This document shows, in pieces, positions 1 through 11,704 of a stretch of DNA of 64,000 bases. Source of the stretch: Carya illinoinensis (Eukaryota; Streptophyta; Magnoliopsida; Fagales; Juglandaceae); assembly GCF_018687715.1 (NCBI RefSeq), contig NC_056767.1, positions 4,470,001 to 4,534,000 on the forward strand, read 5' to 3'. Numbering within the stretch: the stretch's first letter is position 1; the number at the start of each line of letters is the position of its first letter. The translations under genes were made by a program, and so were the position numbers. The notes below the pieces were generated by a model, which saw nothing but the letters and a program-made list of their open reading frames with translations, ran no database searches and had not been told where the DNA came from.

Positions 1-469
1 AATTTCATGAACATGACCAACTTGTAATAATTTGAGAATGGGGAAACTTATCTCGTGTCCACCAAAATTTATATAACTTTATATCCATAAAATGGTTAAA
101 ATATCTAACGTCATAACAATACAAAATATAGTTATACAGTTGAAGTTATGAACATAAACAACATGAACAGTCTACAATGTCTTCTGCCATTTCTTAATAG
201 TGAAAATGCAACAGTCTATTTCTTTCATCAATCATTGAGAGGGCCATGATATGCGAAGTTAAACTATTTTGTAAAAATCATGCAAAACTTGGCATTAGTT
301 GTTCAAAATATAGACAAAATGGAATATTATTTAACATTTACCTAAGAAATAACACTTTTTGGTGTACCAGGCAATCCCGAAACAACACTTTGTGGTGTGC
401 CATTCAGTATTACTGAATCTGTGGGATTTAATACATCATCTGTACTTGATGTTGCCTACATTTGAATAC
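1..469. other. AT-rich flank without recognised gene
   Basis: No coding pattern is recognised here on either strand. It lies downstream of the C-terminal piece of the FAR1-related pseudogene and probably holds its 3' untranslated region and flanking DNA. Confidence 0.4.
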
Positions 470-925
470 ATTAACAAATTACATAACTTAACATTTTCTC
501 TCTGTAGCTTGCCAACAGCTTTTTTGTTTTTGCTTTGCAACTTCCTTATTGTAGATTGTCTTTTCTTTGATCAGGGCCTCCCTTTACCTCTAACAACATG
601 AGGACTCAGCACTTTTTTTCGAACTTCCAATCTTGGCATGAATGGAAGTTTGAGTACTAGCAACTGTGGTCTGGGGTTTCGATTTAGTGTAAATCAAATT
701 CATTTCCTTTTGCTTCTGTGTCATATCTGAGGAATTATCTTCGCTTTCTGCTGCATTTGTAGCTACTTCATAACATAATTTTACCAAACTAGAGTACCGA
801 CTAGCAGCTGGTTTACCACTCAAGTCATCGTAACTGCATTGAATGAGAGTATATCTATGTTTAATGTCCTTTCTTCACCTATCTATAATGTACTTTTTCA
901 ACAATACTTGGACATCCCTTGCGGA
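470..925 (-). pseudogene. FAR1-RELATED SEQUENCE pseudogene, C-terminal part
   Basis: Read on the minus strand from 925, this piece starts just after the SWIM zinc finger of a FAR1/FRS protein. It gives KYIIDR, a stop (TGA) where the family has the conserved Trp of RWRKDIK, then KDIKHRYTLIQCSYDDL and RYSSLVKLCYEVATNAAESE, which is the usual FRS tail. Near 560-590 a remnant of the family's SPHVVRGKGRP basic motif is visible in another frame, followed by a further stop. FRS proteins are nuclear transcription factors derived from MULE transposases. The rest of the same gene lies at 9805-11704, separated by the hAT insertion. The Trp-to-stop change and frame changes show that it is not functional. 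Confidence 0.85.
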
Positions 926-1174
926 TAGGGCTATTCATCCGAGCCAAATTTTGTCAGGCCCGGCTTGGGACCCGAATAACTGGATTTCTGGTTACAAGTT
1001 TGTTACGGGTTCTGGTTCAGAATATATCCGGGCCAGTACCCATATGACTAAAACTGGTTTTATATGGTCTGGGTACCAGATTTTTAATCCAAAACCCGGA
1101 TTTAACATCCGGTACCTGGGTTTTTTTTTAAACCTGTATAAAAAAGACATTGCCAAAATCCGCAAGGCTTGAAA

Positions 1175-1350
1175 CCTTTCAGATTTCAGATTCTTAGGAT
1201 TCCCACTCCTTCATATCTCTTTCTCTCTCTGTGCAACTTGCGCTAATGTCCTCTCTCACTCTCACTCTCACACTGAAACCCTAGCCTCCTTTCGCTCCGT
1301 CGTCTCCATCTCTCTCTCTCGGGTCATCAAGATTATGTGACCAGGTGAGG
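1175..1350 (+). other. Leader-like CT-rich segment inside the hAT element
   Basis: A run of CT-rich sequence contains a GAAACCCTAGCC motif and CTCTCTCTC stretches, and a GTGAGG donor-like site follows. This is typical of plant 5' untranslated leaders. It may be the leader of a lost transposase gene or of a captured host gene. No continuing coding exon can be followed downstream. Confidence 0.35.
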
Positions 1351-3180
1351 AAAATTTTTGTATTTTTTATCATGGGTTTGAGTTTTGGACTGTTAAGTGC
1401 CGAAACCATAGTCTTCCTCTACCGAGTGCCGAAACCCTAATACTCTTAGATCTAAGACGGGGCTTTGAGTTATTTTTGCTTTTTTATTCTAGATCTACTC
1501 TTAGATTTGATCCCATAATTTGCATTATATTTTCTATTTATTTGTAAATTTTAGAATCCTTGATGTGCTTTGATAACTAGGTTGTTTTTTTTTTTTGGGT
1601 TGTTTTTTAAATCATGGAGATCTGATATATGATTTTGATGCTCCTAGAAAATCAGTTTCTTGCATTATTTCGTGGAGATATGCTTTTCAAACAAAAAAAC
1701 ATAGTTTAAGAACATATGAATATGGGTTTTTGTTTTCAGTGCTAGCATTTTTCTGTTTATGAAGTCCATGAGTTTAAGTTCTTTGCCCTCTTGGTGCTGT
1801 CAAGATCTTGAGTTTCAGAAGGATGCCTCAAATGAATTGCAGCTTCTACTTATACATTTTTTATGCATCATAAAATTCATGTTGTATAAGCCCTTAAAAA
1901 CAATGTAGTTGTAGTCCTCAAAACATATGTGGAGAGCTGCAAAGACAAGAAAATTGTGGTGCAGAGCCCATAACTCACCTCTGTTTGCTACCTTTTCATA
2001 CATCCACTAGTGTTTTCTCTTATTTTTTTCTATTGGAATGTAACAACTTTGCCCTTCAGTTGGTGTTATCTTGTTCTTTAACAATAGCTATTATTTACTA
2101 GTAGTACCACTTTGTTGTGCTCTAAATTACTAATCTCGATGAAATTGTGGCTATAGCAAGCACCTTTTCTAATTTTCAGATTAAAATAGGATTTTTTGTT
2201 AATTTGCTTTAGGCATGGGATATATTAGTAAGACTAGTTTTGGTTCCACATGGTGCATGCAGCCTTTCGGCCACTTTGGTGGTAAGTCTTAGTAGCAGGA
2301 AGCATTTTTATAATATTTATTCTGTTTACATCCGTTGCATGTCATCCTCTATTTTTTCAACTTTTATGCAAACAAGTTGTGTGTGTTATCTTTTATAATA
2401 GATTTGTGCATACATTGGGCGGTGATGAGTAAACTTTTAAGATGCTTATTCATGAGGCTCTTTTTCAATCAGCACCGCTATGTCCAGTCAGGAATGGGAG
2501 ACGGCGTGCAATCATTTGATTCAAGCATCAATGTTAATGAAAAAAAAAAAAAGCAAAACAAGAAGATTGAAGAAGAAGCACGATGAGATGTAGTTTCGGC
2601 AAAAAAATTGGATTCCAATTCTCCCAGATTTAGACTTTCTCCTAGTTTGGTTTAGAAACACTTTCTTCCAGATCTCTCTTGGTTCACAAACCCAATTTTA
2701 GTTCTCCCAAACCCACTTCGCAACTTTCTCCCAAGTTTCAGTTTACAAATACTTCGACTAATTTGCAAATCCATACACTTTCTTCCAATTCCAGTTTCAG
2801 AGTCAACATGCAATACACATTCAAGATTTCCATTTGTGGATAGCTGAAGATAAGATACCACTATGTCATCTTATGGAATCTGGCTTCTAATTTAACTCAT
2901 AAAAATTAGGCTTACAAGATTGTGAAGATTGACAAGAAGCTGCTATAATTTCTCTTTCTGTAGTTTTAGAAAAAACAAACGGAAAATTTCTAGTAAAATA
3001 CTAAACACATTATAAATATGAGCATGAATTGAAAAATATAGACAAATATTTACAAGAAAAAAATTGTTTTCAGGAACACAATTGCAAATTTCAAAAATGA
3101 AAATTTGAAAAACCATCAAAGTCAAACTTTGGCAAACACAGGAGAACACACTTGTGGGGTTAGTGGAGAGTGGGACTAAG

Positions 3181-3706
3181 TGTTAAGAGGTTATGGTACG
3201 GGACATACAATTACAACTGAAATAGAAATGAGAAAGAATAAAAGAAATAATAAGGAACTCTAATTGTAGAAAAATTTCACTTATAGCAAAAGGATTACAA
3301 GAATTTCTCTCTTGAATAAGGAGAGCACAATTGACACTACTCTCTCTTATAAAAGGAGAAAAATACACTCTTTCTTATAAAAAGAAAGACAATATTTAGG
3401 AGAAACCTCACTATTTTTCTCTCTAAAACTCTCTCTCTTTCTCTATATTTTTCTTTTCAAAATAGGATAGGTTTTTAAGAGTAAAAACATGTATTTATAG
3501 GAGTTAAAAGAGGTGGTAGATGGCGGCTTGGAAATGTGAACGCAAGCTTGATATAGGTTGTCACTTAGCCACCATTTTTGACCCATAAAGGTGGCTTTGG
3601 CGGTGGAAGATGGTGAAAGCAAATGTGAACGCAAGCTTGATGTAGGTTGTCAACTAGCCACCATTTTTAACCCATATAAGTCCATAAAAGTGGCTTTACC
3701 ACTACA
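3181..3706 (-). repeat. 3' LTR of the Tork-like copia element
   Basis: This is the LTR at the 3' end in the element's own orientation, 526 bp, ending in TG/CA. It contains an internal imperfect tandem repeat of period about 89 bp that begins at GTGAACGCAAGCTTG (3536 and 3625). Confidence 0.95.
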
Positions 3707-3772
3707 TATCTCCAACTTAAAGTCACTTTTGTAATCCTTCTATCTTTTCTATACTTTCCATCTCCATGCCGC

Positions 3773-6700
3773 TTACATATTTGCTAGGCCTAAGGAGGAT
3801 CGACACCAGATAAACTTGTCATTATTAATTGGCTTTGTTAATATATCTGCTAGGTTGTCTTTTGTATGGATTTTTTGTATATTCACACTTCTTTCTTCCA
3901 CCTTCTCATGAACGAAGTGATACTGAACTCGTATGTGCTTTGTCCTTGAATGAAATGCTGGATTTTTTGCCAGATGCAAAGCGCTCTGACTATCACAAAA
4001 TAAATCAACCTTCTCTTGTACTTGTCCGAGCTCTTCCAGTAGCATTTGCAACCATATTGCCTCTTTGCTAGCTTGTGTAGCTGCGACATATTCTGCCTTC
4101 GTTGTAGAAGTAGCCACGATAGACTGCAATTTTGAAACCCAGCTTACAGCTCCTCCAGCAAGAGTAAACACATAACCTGAGGTGGACTTGCTCTTGTCAA
4201 GATCACTTGCATAATCTGAATCAACATAGCCTCTGACAGTAAAGTCTGATCCTTCATAACATAATGCGACATTTGAGGTACCCTTGACATATCTCAGGAT
4301 CCTCTTTACAGCACTCCAATGCTCTTTACCAGGATTCGCCATGTATCGACTAACCACTCCCACTGATTGTGCAATGTCCTGTCTTGTACAAACCATAGCG
4401 AACATTAAGCTACCCACTGCTGATGCATACGGTACTCAAGACGTTTTCATCCTCTCTGCTTCATTGCTAGGACTCATACTTGTGGATAACTTGAAATTAA
4501 TAGGAAGAGGGATAGAAATTGGCTTACAATCTTGCATGTTGAAGCGTCGCAAGATTTTCTTCAAATAATTTTTCTGAGAAAGCCATATCTTCCTATTATT
4601 TCTGTCTCGGTAAATTTGCATCCCTAGAATCTTGTTTGCTGGTCCCAAGTCCTTCATTTTAAACTCCCTAGCCAACTATGCCTTTAAGTCTGTAATACGA
4701 TCTTTGTTGGGGCATGCTACCAACATGTCGTCAACATACAACAACAGAATAATGAAATTACCATCACCAAATCTCTTGTAGTAAACACAAGGATCTGAAC
4801 TATGTCTGTTGTATCCAAGGCTCATGATAAAGGAATCAAATCTCTTATACCAACATCTCGGCGCCTGTTTTAGATCGTATAGAGATTTGTTCAACCTGCA
4901 AACCAAGTTCTCTTTTTCTTTTTCTTCAAAACCTTCTGGTTGGAGCATGTAAATCTCTTTTTCAATTTCTCCATGAAGAAATGCAGTTTTCACATCCAGT
5001 TGTTCTAAGTACAAGTCAAATGTAGCACACATCGCAAGGACTGCTCGAATCGTTGAGAGTCGAACAACAGGAGAGAATATTTCGTTGAAGTCTATGCCTT
5101 CTTTCTGAGCAAATCCTTTCATCACCAATCTAGCACGATACCAATCCACTTGATCATTGCCATTTCATTTGATCTTGTAAACCCATTTGTTTCCGATTGC
5201 CTTCCTTCCTTGTGGTAGTGGTACAAGATCCCATGTTTTGTTTTTATGGAGAGCTTCAATTTCTTCTTGCATTGCAACCATCCACAGAGAAGCTTCTTGA
5301 CTATTTGTAGCCTCATGGAAATTTGACTGTTCTCCATCTTCTGTTAGTAGACAGTATGTGACATTTCCCTCCATGATGTACTCTGAGTGCCAAGCTGGTT
5401 CTCTTCTTTCCCAAGTTGACCGTCAAACTTGTGGAATTGCACACTCAGCTTGTTCTTGTTCTTCGTGCTCTGATATTGCTTCAGAAGAATTTGGAACTTC
5501 TAATTCTTGTCTTTCTTCAACTTGAACTGTAGTAGTCTCTGGTTTCTCTTTTGAAGCGCTATCATTTTCTTTTTCTTGTACCTTATCTTCTACAAATACA
5601 ACATCGCTGCTGATTAGCACCTTGCGGGCAGTGGGATCCCACAGGCGATACCCCTTGACTCCATCAGCATATCCTAAGAAAATACATTTTCTAGATTTTG
5701 GATCTAGCTTTGATGTTTCTTGGGTATTGTACATAACATAAACAGGACTTCTAAATGTATGTAAGTGAGAATAATCAACTGGCTTATCAGTCCACATCTC
5801 TATCGGTGTTTTCAGATCAATTACGGTTGATGGTGACCGATTGATCACATAACAGGCAGTCTTGACTGCTTCTGCCCAAAATGACTTGGCCATTCCCACA
5901 GTTCTCAACATCACTCTTGTTCGTTCTAACAAGGTTCTATTCATTCGCTCTGCTACTCCATTTTGTTGTGGAGTGTATGCCACTGTGAGCTGTCTTTTGA
6001 TACCTTCTTGTTGACAGAAGCTATCAAATTCACTACCAATATATTCTCCTCCATTATCTATCCTTAAACACTTGATCTTCTTTTCAAATTCAAGCTCAAC
6101 TCGCGCTTTGAATATTTTGAAAACTGGAAATACATCTGCTTTATTTTTTATTGGATACACCCAACATCTCCTAGAGTAATCGTCAATAAATGACACAAAG
6201 TATTTTGCTCCTCCTAGGAACAAAACTGGTGCTTGCCAAACATCAGAATGGATTAGTTTTAAGATAGCTTTACTTCTAGCAGAGGAACTACTGAATTTCA
6301 ATCTGTGCTGCTTACTAGTAACACAATGCTCACAAAAGGGTAATGAAACCTTTTTGAGTCCTGGAAGAAGCTTTCGTTCAGCAAGAATCTTCAAACTTCG
6401 TTCCGACACGTGGCCAAGCTTACGGTGCCACATCATTGTTAATTCTTCTGTCGAACTTGTCAACGCAGTGGATGCTTCTCCTTCTTGTTGTGTTTCTCCT
6501 TTAAGCATGTACAAATTTGCAACTATCTTTTCCACTTTCATCATTACAAGCGCGCCTTTAACTATTTTCATGATCCCATCTTGAATATGGGTTTTACACT
6601 TGAATATAGGTTTTACACCCATTATTATCTAATTGTCCTAAAGACAATAGATTTTTCTTCAGGCCTTTCACATGTCGTACCTCCTGAATGGTGTGAACTG

Positions 6701-7727
6701 TACCGTCACACATCTTTAATTTGATGGTACCAATACCAGCAATCTCCAAGGCATGATCGTCTCCCATGAACACAGATCCTCCTGAGATAGGTTCATATTG
6801 ATGAAACCATTCTCTCCGGGGAGTCATATGCCATGTTGCTCCTGAGTCAATAAGCCATACATCAGCGAATCTTCTTCTACCTTCAGTAACTATTGTTACC
6901 TCACTGTATAAAATTTCACCATCATCTGAGGTGCTTGCTACACAACCCTGAGATTTTGACAACTCAGGGCCTTTTCCTTTGGCTTCTTCGTTCTTCTTGA
7001 GATGCCAACACTCCTTTTTGTAGTGCCCGTTCTTGCCACAGTGATGACACTTGACATTCTTCTTACTTCTGGATTTTGATCTACTCTGATTTTGACTCCC
7101 ACTGGGGCCATGTTCCATTGATCTCCCTCTCGTCATTACCAAAGCTTCGGCTTGTTATGAACCTCTTGGTTTATCTTTTTTGCTTTTGCGTCGACTTTCT
7201 TCTTTAAGAACCGCAGCTGCAATATCATCGAAGACTAGAACTTCAATGTTGTTGGTTAAGTTGATGATGAGTTGATCATATGAATTAGGTAGACTTTGAA
7301 GTAGAATTTCAGCACGTTCACCCGTCTCTATGTTATGCCCCATTGCTGTGAGCTGTGAAAATAAAGTGTTGAGGGTGTTGATGTGGTCTGTCACCATAGT
7401 TGACTCCATCATCCGAAGGGTGTAGAGTTTTCTTCTCAAGAAAATTTTGTTGTATAGTGATTTGGCCTTGTACAATTTTGTCAGAGTATCCCATATCTCT
7501 TTTGTTGTCTTTTTCTCCGCCACACTTGACAATGCTCCATCAGCTAGTGCTAGGTGTAGATTAGCAATAGCATTGCCATCCATCTCGTTCCACTTGCCGT
7601 CGTCAGTGATCTCATCGGGCCTATCTCCAATTGCCGTCAAGCAATTATCTTTCCTCAAAATTGCTTTTATTCTCATTTTCCACAATGAGAAACTACTCCC
7701 ATTGAACTTCTCTATTTCCTACTTCAT
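3773..7727 (-). pseudogene. Decayed copia gag-pol polyprotein
   Basis: The minus-strand reading starts with an ATG at 7727 and hits a TAG at codon three (7719-7721). Gag (UBN2 type) runs to a TAA at 7155-7157. In the same frame follow a CCHC knuckle (CHHCGKNGHYKKEC, about 7040) and the protease motif DSGATWHM (about 6840). A 19-bp tandem duplication at 6591-6628 then shifts the frame. Integrase has the WHRKLGH/CEHC zinc-binding region and the DDE core to about 5423. RT has YVDD near 4730, and RNase H runs to 3773. Further in-frame stops lie near 5165, 4676 and 4436. The domain order and motif wording match the Tnt1/Tork lineage of copia. The copy cannot make a full polyprotein. Confidence 0.92.
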
Positions 7728-7800
7728 TGTCATTATTGAAGATGCTTCCTTTCCACTAACTGGATCTAATTATAGCACGAAAACCGGCTATAAACCAGAT

Positions 7801-7812
7801 GCTCTGATACCA
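7801..7812 (-). other. Primer-binding site, initiator tRNA-Met type
   Basis: On the minus strand this reads TGGTATCAGAGC, one base inside the 5' LTR. It is the standard plant copia site complementary to the 3' end of initiator tRNA-Met, and it fixes the orientation of the element. Confidence 0.93.
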
Positions 7813-7813
7813 C

Positions 7814-8338
7814 TGTTAGGAGGTTGTGGTACGGGGCATACAATTACAACTGAAGTAGAAATGAGAACGAATAAAAGAAATAATAAGGATCTCCAATTGT
7901 AGAAGAATTTCACTTATAGCAAAAGGATTACAAGAATTTCTTTCTTGAATAAGGAGAACACAATTGACAATACTCTCTCTTATAAAAGGAGAAAAATACA
8001 CTCTTTCTTATAAAAGGAAAGACAATATTTAGGAGAAACCTCACTATTTTTCTCTCTAAAACTCTCTCTTTTTCTCTATATTTTTCTTTTCAAAATGGGA
8101 TAGGTTTTTAAGAGTAAAAACATGTATTTATAGGAGTTAAAGGAAGTGGAAGATGGCGGCTTGGAAATGTGAATGTAAGCTTGATATAGGTTGTCACTTA
8201 GCCACCATTTTTTACCATAAAGGTGGCTTTGGCGGTGGAAGATGGCGGAAGTAAATGTGAACGCAAGCTTAATATAGGTTGTCAACTAGCCACCATTTTT
8301 GACCCATAAAAGTCCATAAAAGTGACTTTACCGCTACA
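7814..8338 (-). repeat. 5' LTR of the Tork-like copia element
   Basis: 525 bp, about 94% identical by hand count to 3181-3706. It contains the promoter of the element. Confidence 0.95.
8125..8132 (-). promoter_or_regulatory. TATA box in copia 5' LTR
   Basis: TATAAATA on the minus strand, about 310 bp upstream of the primer-binding site. The position suits the retrotransposon's own promoter. Confidence 0.5.
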
Positions 8339-9804
8339 CTAAGCAGGCTAGGAAGACTGAAAGCTGAGAAGGAGAGGGAGTTTCAGCTCTAGTGGCACTG
8401 TTGATGATGATCCTCAATGGGTTTGTGGGATTCAGCCTTGGCACCCTTGACAAGTGAAAATTTTCATGATTATTGCTCACACATTTTATTGAAACACTAC
8501 ATAAATCAAGGAGAAATGAGATAGTTGGAGCTTAAGAGTTTATGTTGACTGAGATGAAGAGGGAGAGAGGTTGAAGGAGAAGGGGGAGGGGGCTTATACG
8601 GGAAGTAAAATTTGTCCAAAACAACGTGTTTAATCTTTTCATCCAAAAAAAAAATGTTATTTTTTTATTTATGAAATGGGATGGTTTTATTAAAGTCACG
8701 TGGGACCTTGACTACACCACGGTTGCAAAGAGCGACTGCATTTAGCTTCTTCTTTTTTTCAATTAACCATGTTTCCATTTAAAATGACTAGCTATGTGAT
8801 GGTGTTGAATTTGTTGATGAGGATAATGAGTCTGCTAACTTTTGTTCTAGTTCACCATACAACATATGTACTCCCAATTTTCAATATATTTAATAACCTT
8901 CTACAGACTCGCTTCTCTTGGGGGACTACTTTTTTTGTGATTAGCAACATCTCAGTCCTTTTGCATTTGTCGACATTGTTTTGGTGACATACTTCTGATT
9001 GTTCGCCACTGGATGAGCTAATTTTTTTTTTCAATAATATATAAAAATTAGAAATGAGGTAAAGATCTTGTACATCATTGTCGGATGGTTTGCCAATTGA
9101 GAGTGGTTTTTTTCTTTAAATTATTATTAGTATTATTATGATCGTCGTGCTCTAAGAGTGGGATATTGAGTGAACTTTATATTGAGTATAACTAAAAGTT
9201 TCATGTGATGTTTATTAGGTGAGTTGATACTTTGACTATGAAGATCCAAATGGAGCAGGGAAGGAGAACTGGATCTGGCAGAGTAGTGCAATAGCTCTTT
9301 CTGACCGAATTGATGATAATACAATGGCTTTGTAATTTTGTATTTTATAATGGAATTAAATACCAAATAATGTAATATGAAGTGGGTTGTATTATGTGAT
9401 GCAAGCATTTTATATTATAAATACTGAATTTCTATTTTTTAGATGCATTTAGTTAAAAAGATAATTAGTTTTCTATATAAAAAAATAAAATAAAATAAAA
9501 AGAGAAAATTTTTTCAAATGTAATAGAATATAGGCTTTAGATTTTTTTTTTTTTAAATTGCTTTACAACATCTTTTTCTGGAACAAAATTTAATAGTATA
9601 TAGCCTTTGTAGTAAAAAAAAAAGAAAAAAAAAAAAGAAAAAAAGAAAAAGAAAAGGGTACAACCCGGAACCCAAATTCATCTGGATTTCAGATCGGGTG
9701 ATAACCCGGGTATATCTGAGTCGGAACCCAGCCTAGTTTTGGAATTTAGGTTTTGGGTCGGGTATACCCGGATACCTGATCTGAAACCTAGATGAACAGT
9801 CTTA

Positions 9805-11704
9805 CTTGCAGGAAAAATTGAAAGAATGTGCCTACATATAATTCCTCTCATATCAAATAGTCCACACATGCACTTTGCCTCACACTCTTCTTCATTGAAG
9901 TATGCCTACAAAGTTGAATGTTTAATGCCGTCTTCAACTTCCCTTTGGTCATTAACTTGATATTTTGTAATCGCCCCTTCCGTTTTTATGAGAACATAAT
10001 GAAAATAGATAATTTCCATAACTTCTAACTGCATTTCCTTAAATTTAGAATTCGTGTACACTTCTTGAAATTTTTTCTTCACGGGTAAATGAGATATACA
10101 ATGGATTGTGCAATTGAATGAGTGGAAATCCGATGCCATCTCATTCTCTACCTTCTTCCCTAATGCATTATCAAATTGATCGATGAATTCTTTCAATGTA
10201 ATCTCTGAATGTACAAATCCGTAAAAAAAGACATTCATGCTCTCACTTTTCTTAGTTGTGCTCATCCCGACCCAAAATATATCTTTCAAGTATAAAGAAA
10301 CCCAATACATTTGCTCACTATAGAGACTCTGAAACCATGCATTTTCATGCAAATTGTAAGTGTCAATAAACACATCCCAAGACTTCTCAAACTCATCCAA
10401 AGATTGAGAATCATAAACACATCTCTACAATTCACTTTTCAAACCACACTTAAATTAATTTAGCATATGAGTTCAACTTCTCTGGGAGCTTCCTCATTAA
10501 GTGCCACAAACAGTATCTATGCCGGGTATTTGGAAAAACTATTGCAATAGCATTTTTCATGACTCTATCTTGATCATTTATAATAGCTTTTGGCTCTCTC
10601 TCATCCATACATTTTAACTAAGTCTCAAAGAACCAAACAAATGTTTTAGTATTTTCACTTGATATGAAGCCTGCTCCTAAAAGCATTGACTGTCTATGAT
10701 GGTTAACACCAACAAATGGGGTAAATGGCATGCCATATCTATTTGTTAGGTATGTTATATCAAATGTCACTACATCCCCAAAATATCCATATGCTGCTCT
10801 GCTACGTGCATCGACCCAAAAGATATTTTTTAATCGTATATCATCATCCAAATTCATCGATGAGTAAAACACATCATTCTTATACTGCATCCTCTCAAAA
10901 TAACCATGAAGTGCATCAGCACCTCCTTTGCCAAGTCTAAGGTATCGAGTTTTGTCAATATAATTCCTTACATCTTTCTCAATAAATGGAATTTAATCAA
11001 AGCCACTAGCCTTGACAACCAATGTGTAAAAATTTTGGCCATACCAATGCCTGTCTTGTTGGGAATATCTAACTGTCTCTTCACAGAATCATGAATTGCA
11101 CAATTACATCTAAAAAATCTTGCCTTTTATGGAATTAACCTATGGTTGTGTGCATTATAGACAGTAATTACGCACAAGACATCATCAATCAAAATTACAT
11201 TAATTATCACCTTACAATCAGTCTTCGTTGTCGGGCGTGGTTTAGAAAGGTTGGTAATACGTTTCCTTTCCTTACTACTACAAGCACAACCAAGTGTTAC
11301 ATATCTAATACTTCCACCATCTTCCATTTTACTTCTTTGGGTCATTATGCCGAGTCTAGTTTGCCTCCCATATTGCTTGTAATAGTAAATGAGTTTTTTC
11401 TCAGTTTTAAAAAACTTCTCGGCATTGGTTATGAAACCCCATCATCGTCATTTTTTGGCATTGGCTCTGAAACCTCCTCCTCATCATTTCTCGACATTGG
11501 CTCTAAAACTACATCATCATCATCATTCTCCAGCACTAGACCATGATCATCAATTACTTCCTCATCATCTCTCACATTTGGGCTATCCATATAACTACTG
11601 ATTTCTAAAAAAAATAGTGATCGCCTAGTGGATACGCTTTCTTCCCCTTTCTCCATCAAGAACAATCTTGATAACAACATAAAAGTAATAAAAAAGTTAT
11701 ACAA
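9805..11704 (-). pseudogene. FAR1-RELATED SEQUENCE pseudogene, N-terminal to SWIM part
   Basis: From 11704 on the minus strand there is an acidic N-terminus (Asp/Glu-rich, 11430-11590). The FAR1 DNA-binding region follows, with YYYKQYG, TQRSKMEDGGSIRYVTLGC, RPTTKTDCK and YNAHNHRL (about 11400-11127). Next comes the MULE transposase-like domain with RMKNIFWVDARSRAAY-type sequence, FGDVVTFDITYLTNRYGMPF and GVNHHRQS (10890-10618). A second block has WVSLYLKDIFWVGMSTTKKSESMN (10400-9906), and the SWIM finger is CMCGLFDMRGIICRH (about 9870-9825). Faults include Trp-to-stop at about 10618, a frameshift and a TAG near 10430-10470, and a stop near 11430. The family encodes nuclear factors of light signalling. 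This copy is dead and is cut by the hAT at 9804/9805. Confidence 0.88.

Larger units (their letters stand above)
3181..8338 (-). mobile_element. Ty1/copia LTR retrotransposon, Tork/Tnt1-like, nested in hAT
   Basis: A complete 5158-bp element lies on the minus strand. Its LTRs are 3181-3706 and 7814-8338, both TGTTA...CTACA. The perfect 5-bp target duplications CTAAG lie at 3176-3180 and 8339-8343. A primer-binding site for initiator tRNA-Met adjoins the 5' LTR. The domain order gag, zinc knuckle, protease, integrase, RT, RNase H is that of copia. By hand alignment the LTRs differ at about 30 of 525 positions, so insertion is not recent. It sits inside the hAT element and must be younger than it. 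Confidence 0.95.
926..9804. mobile_element. hAT-type DNA transposon, 8.9 kb with nested copia; no transposase recognised
   Basis: The left end reads TAGGGCTATTCATCC and the reverse complement of the right end reads TAAGACTGTTCATC, an imperfect terminal inverted repeat of the plant hAT type. The flanking 8-bp target duplications are CTTGCGGA (918-925) and CTTGCAGG (9805-9812), differing at two bases. Both subterminal regions (about 940-1130 and 9660-9800) are rich in CCCGG, GGGTA and ACCCG motifs in opposing orientation, as in plant hAT ends. Without the inner copia element the hAT is about 3.7 kb. No hAT transposase, BED finger or dimerisation domain could be recognised in 1140-3175 or 8344-9650, so it looks non-autonomous. 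It is inserted in the coding sequence of an FRS gene. Confidence 0.82.

Noticed and set aside
843..1172. Open frame of 109 codons at the left hAT end
   Set aside because: It runs across the terminal repeat and GC-rich subterminal motifs of the transposon and has no domain.
3181..8338. Copia element considered as potentially active
   Set aside because: Stop at codon three of gag, a frameshift between protease and integrase, and several further stops.
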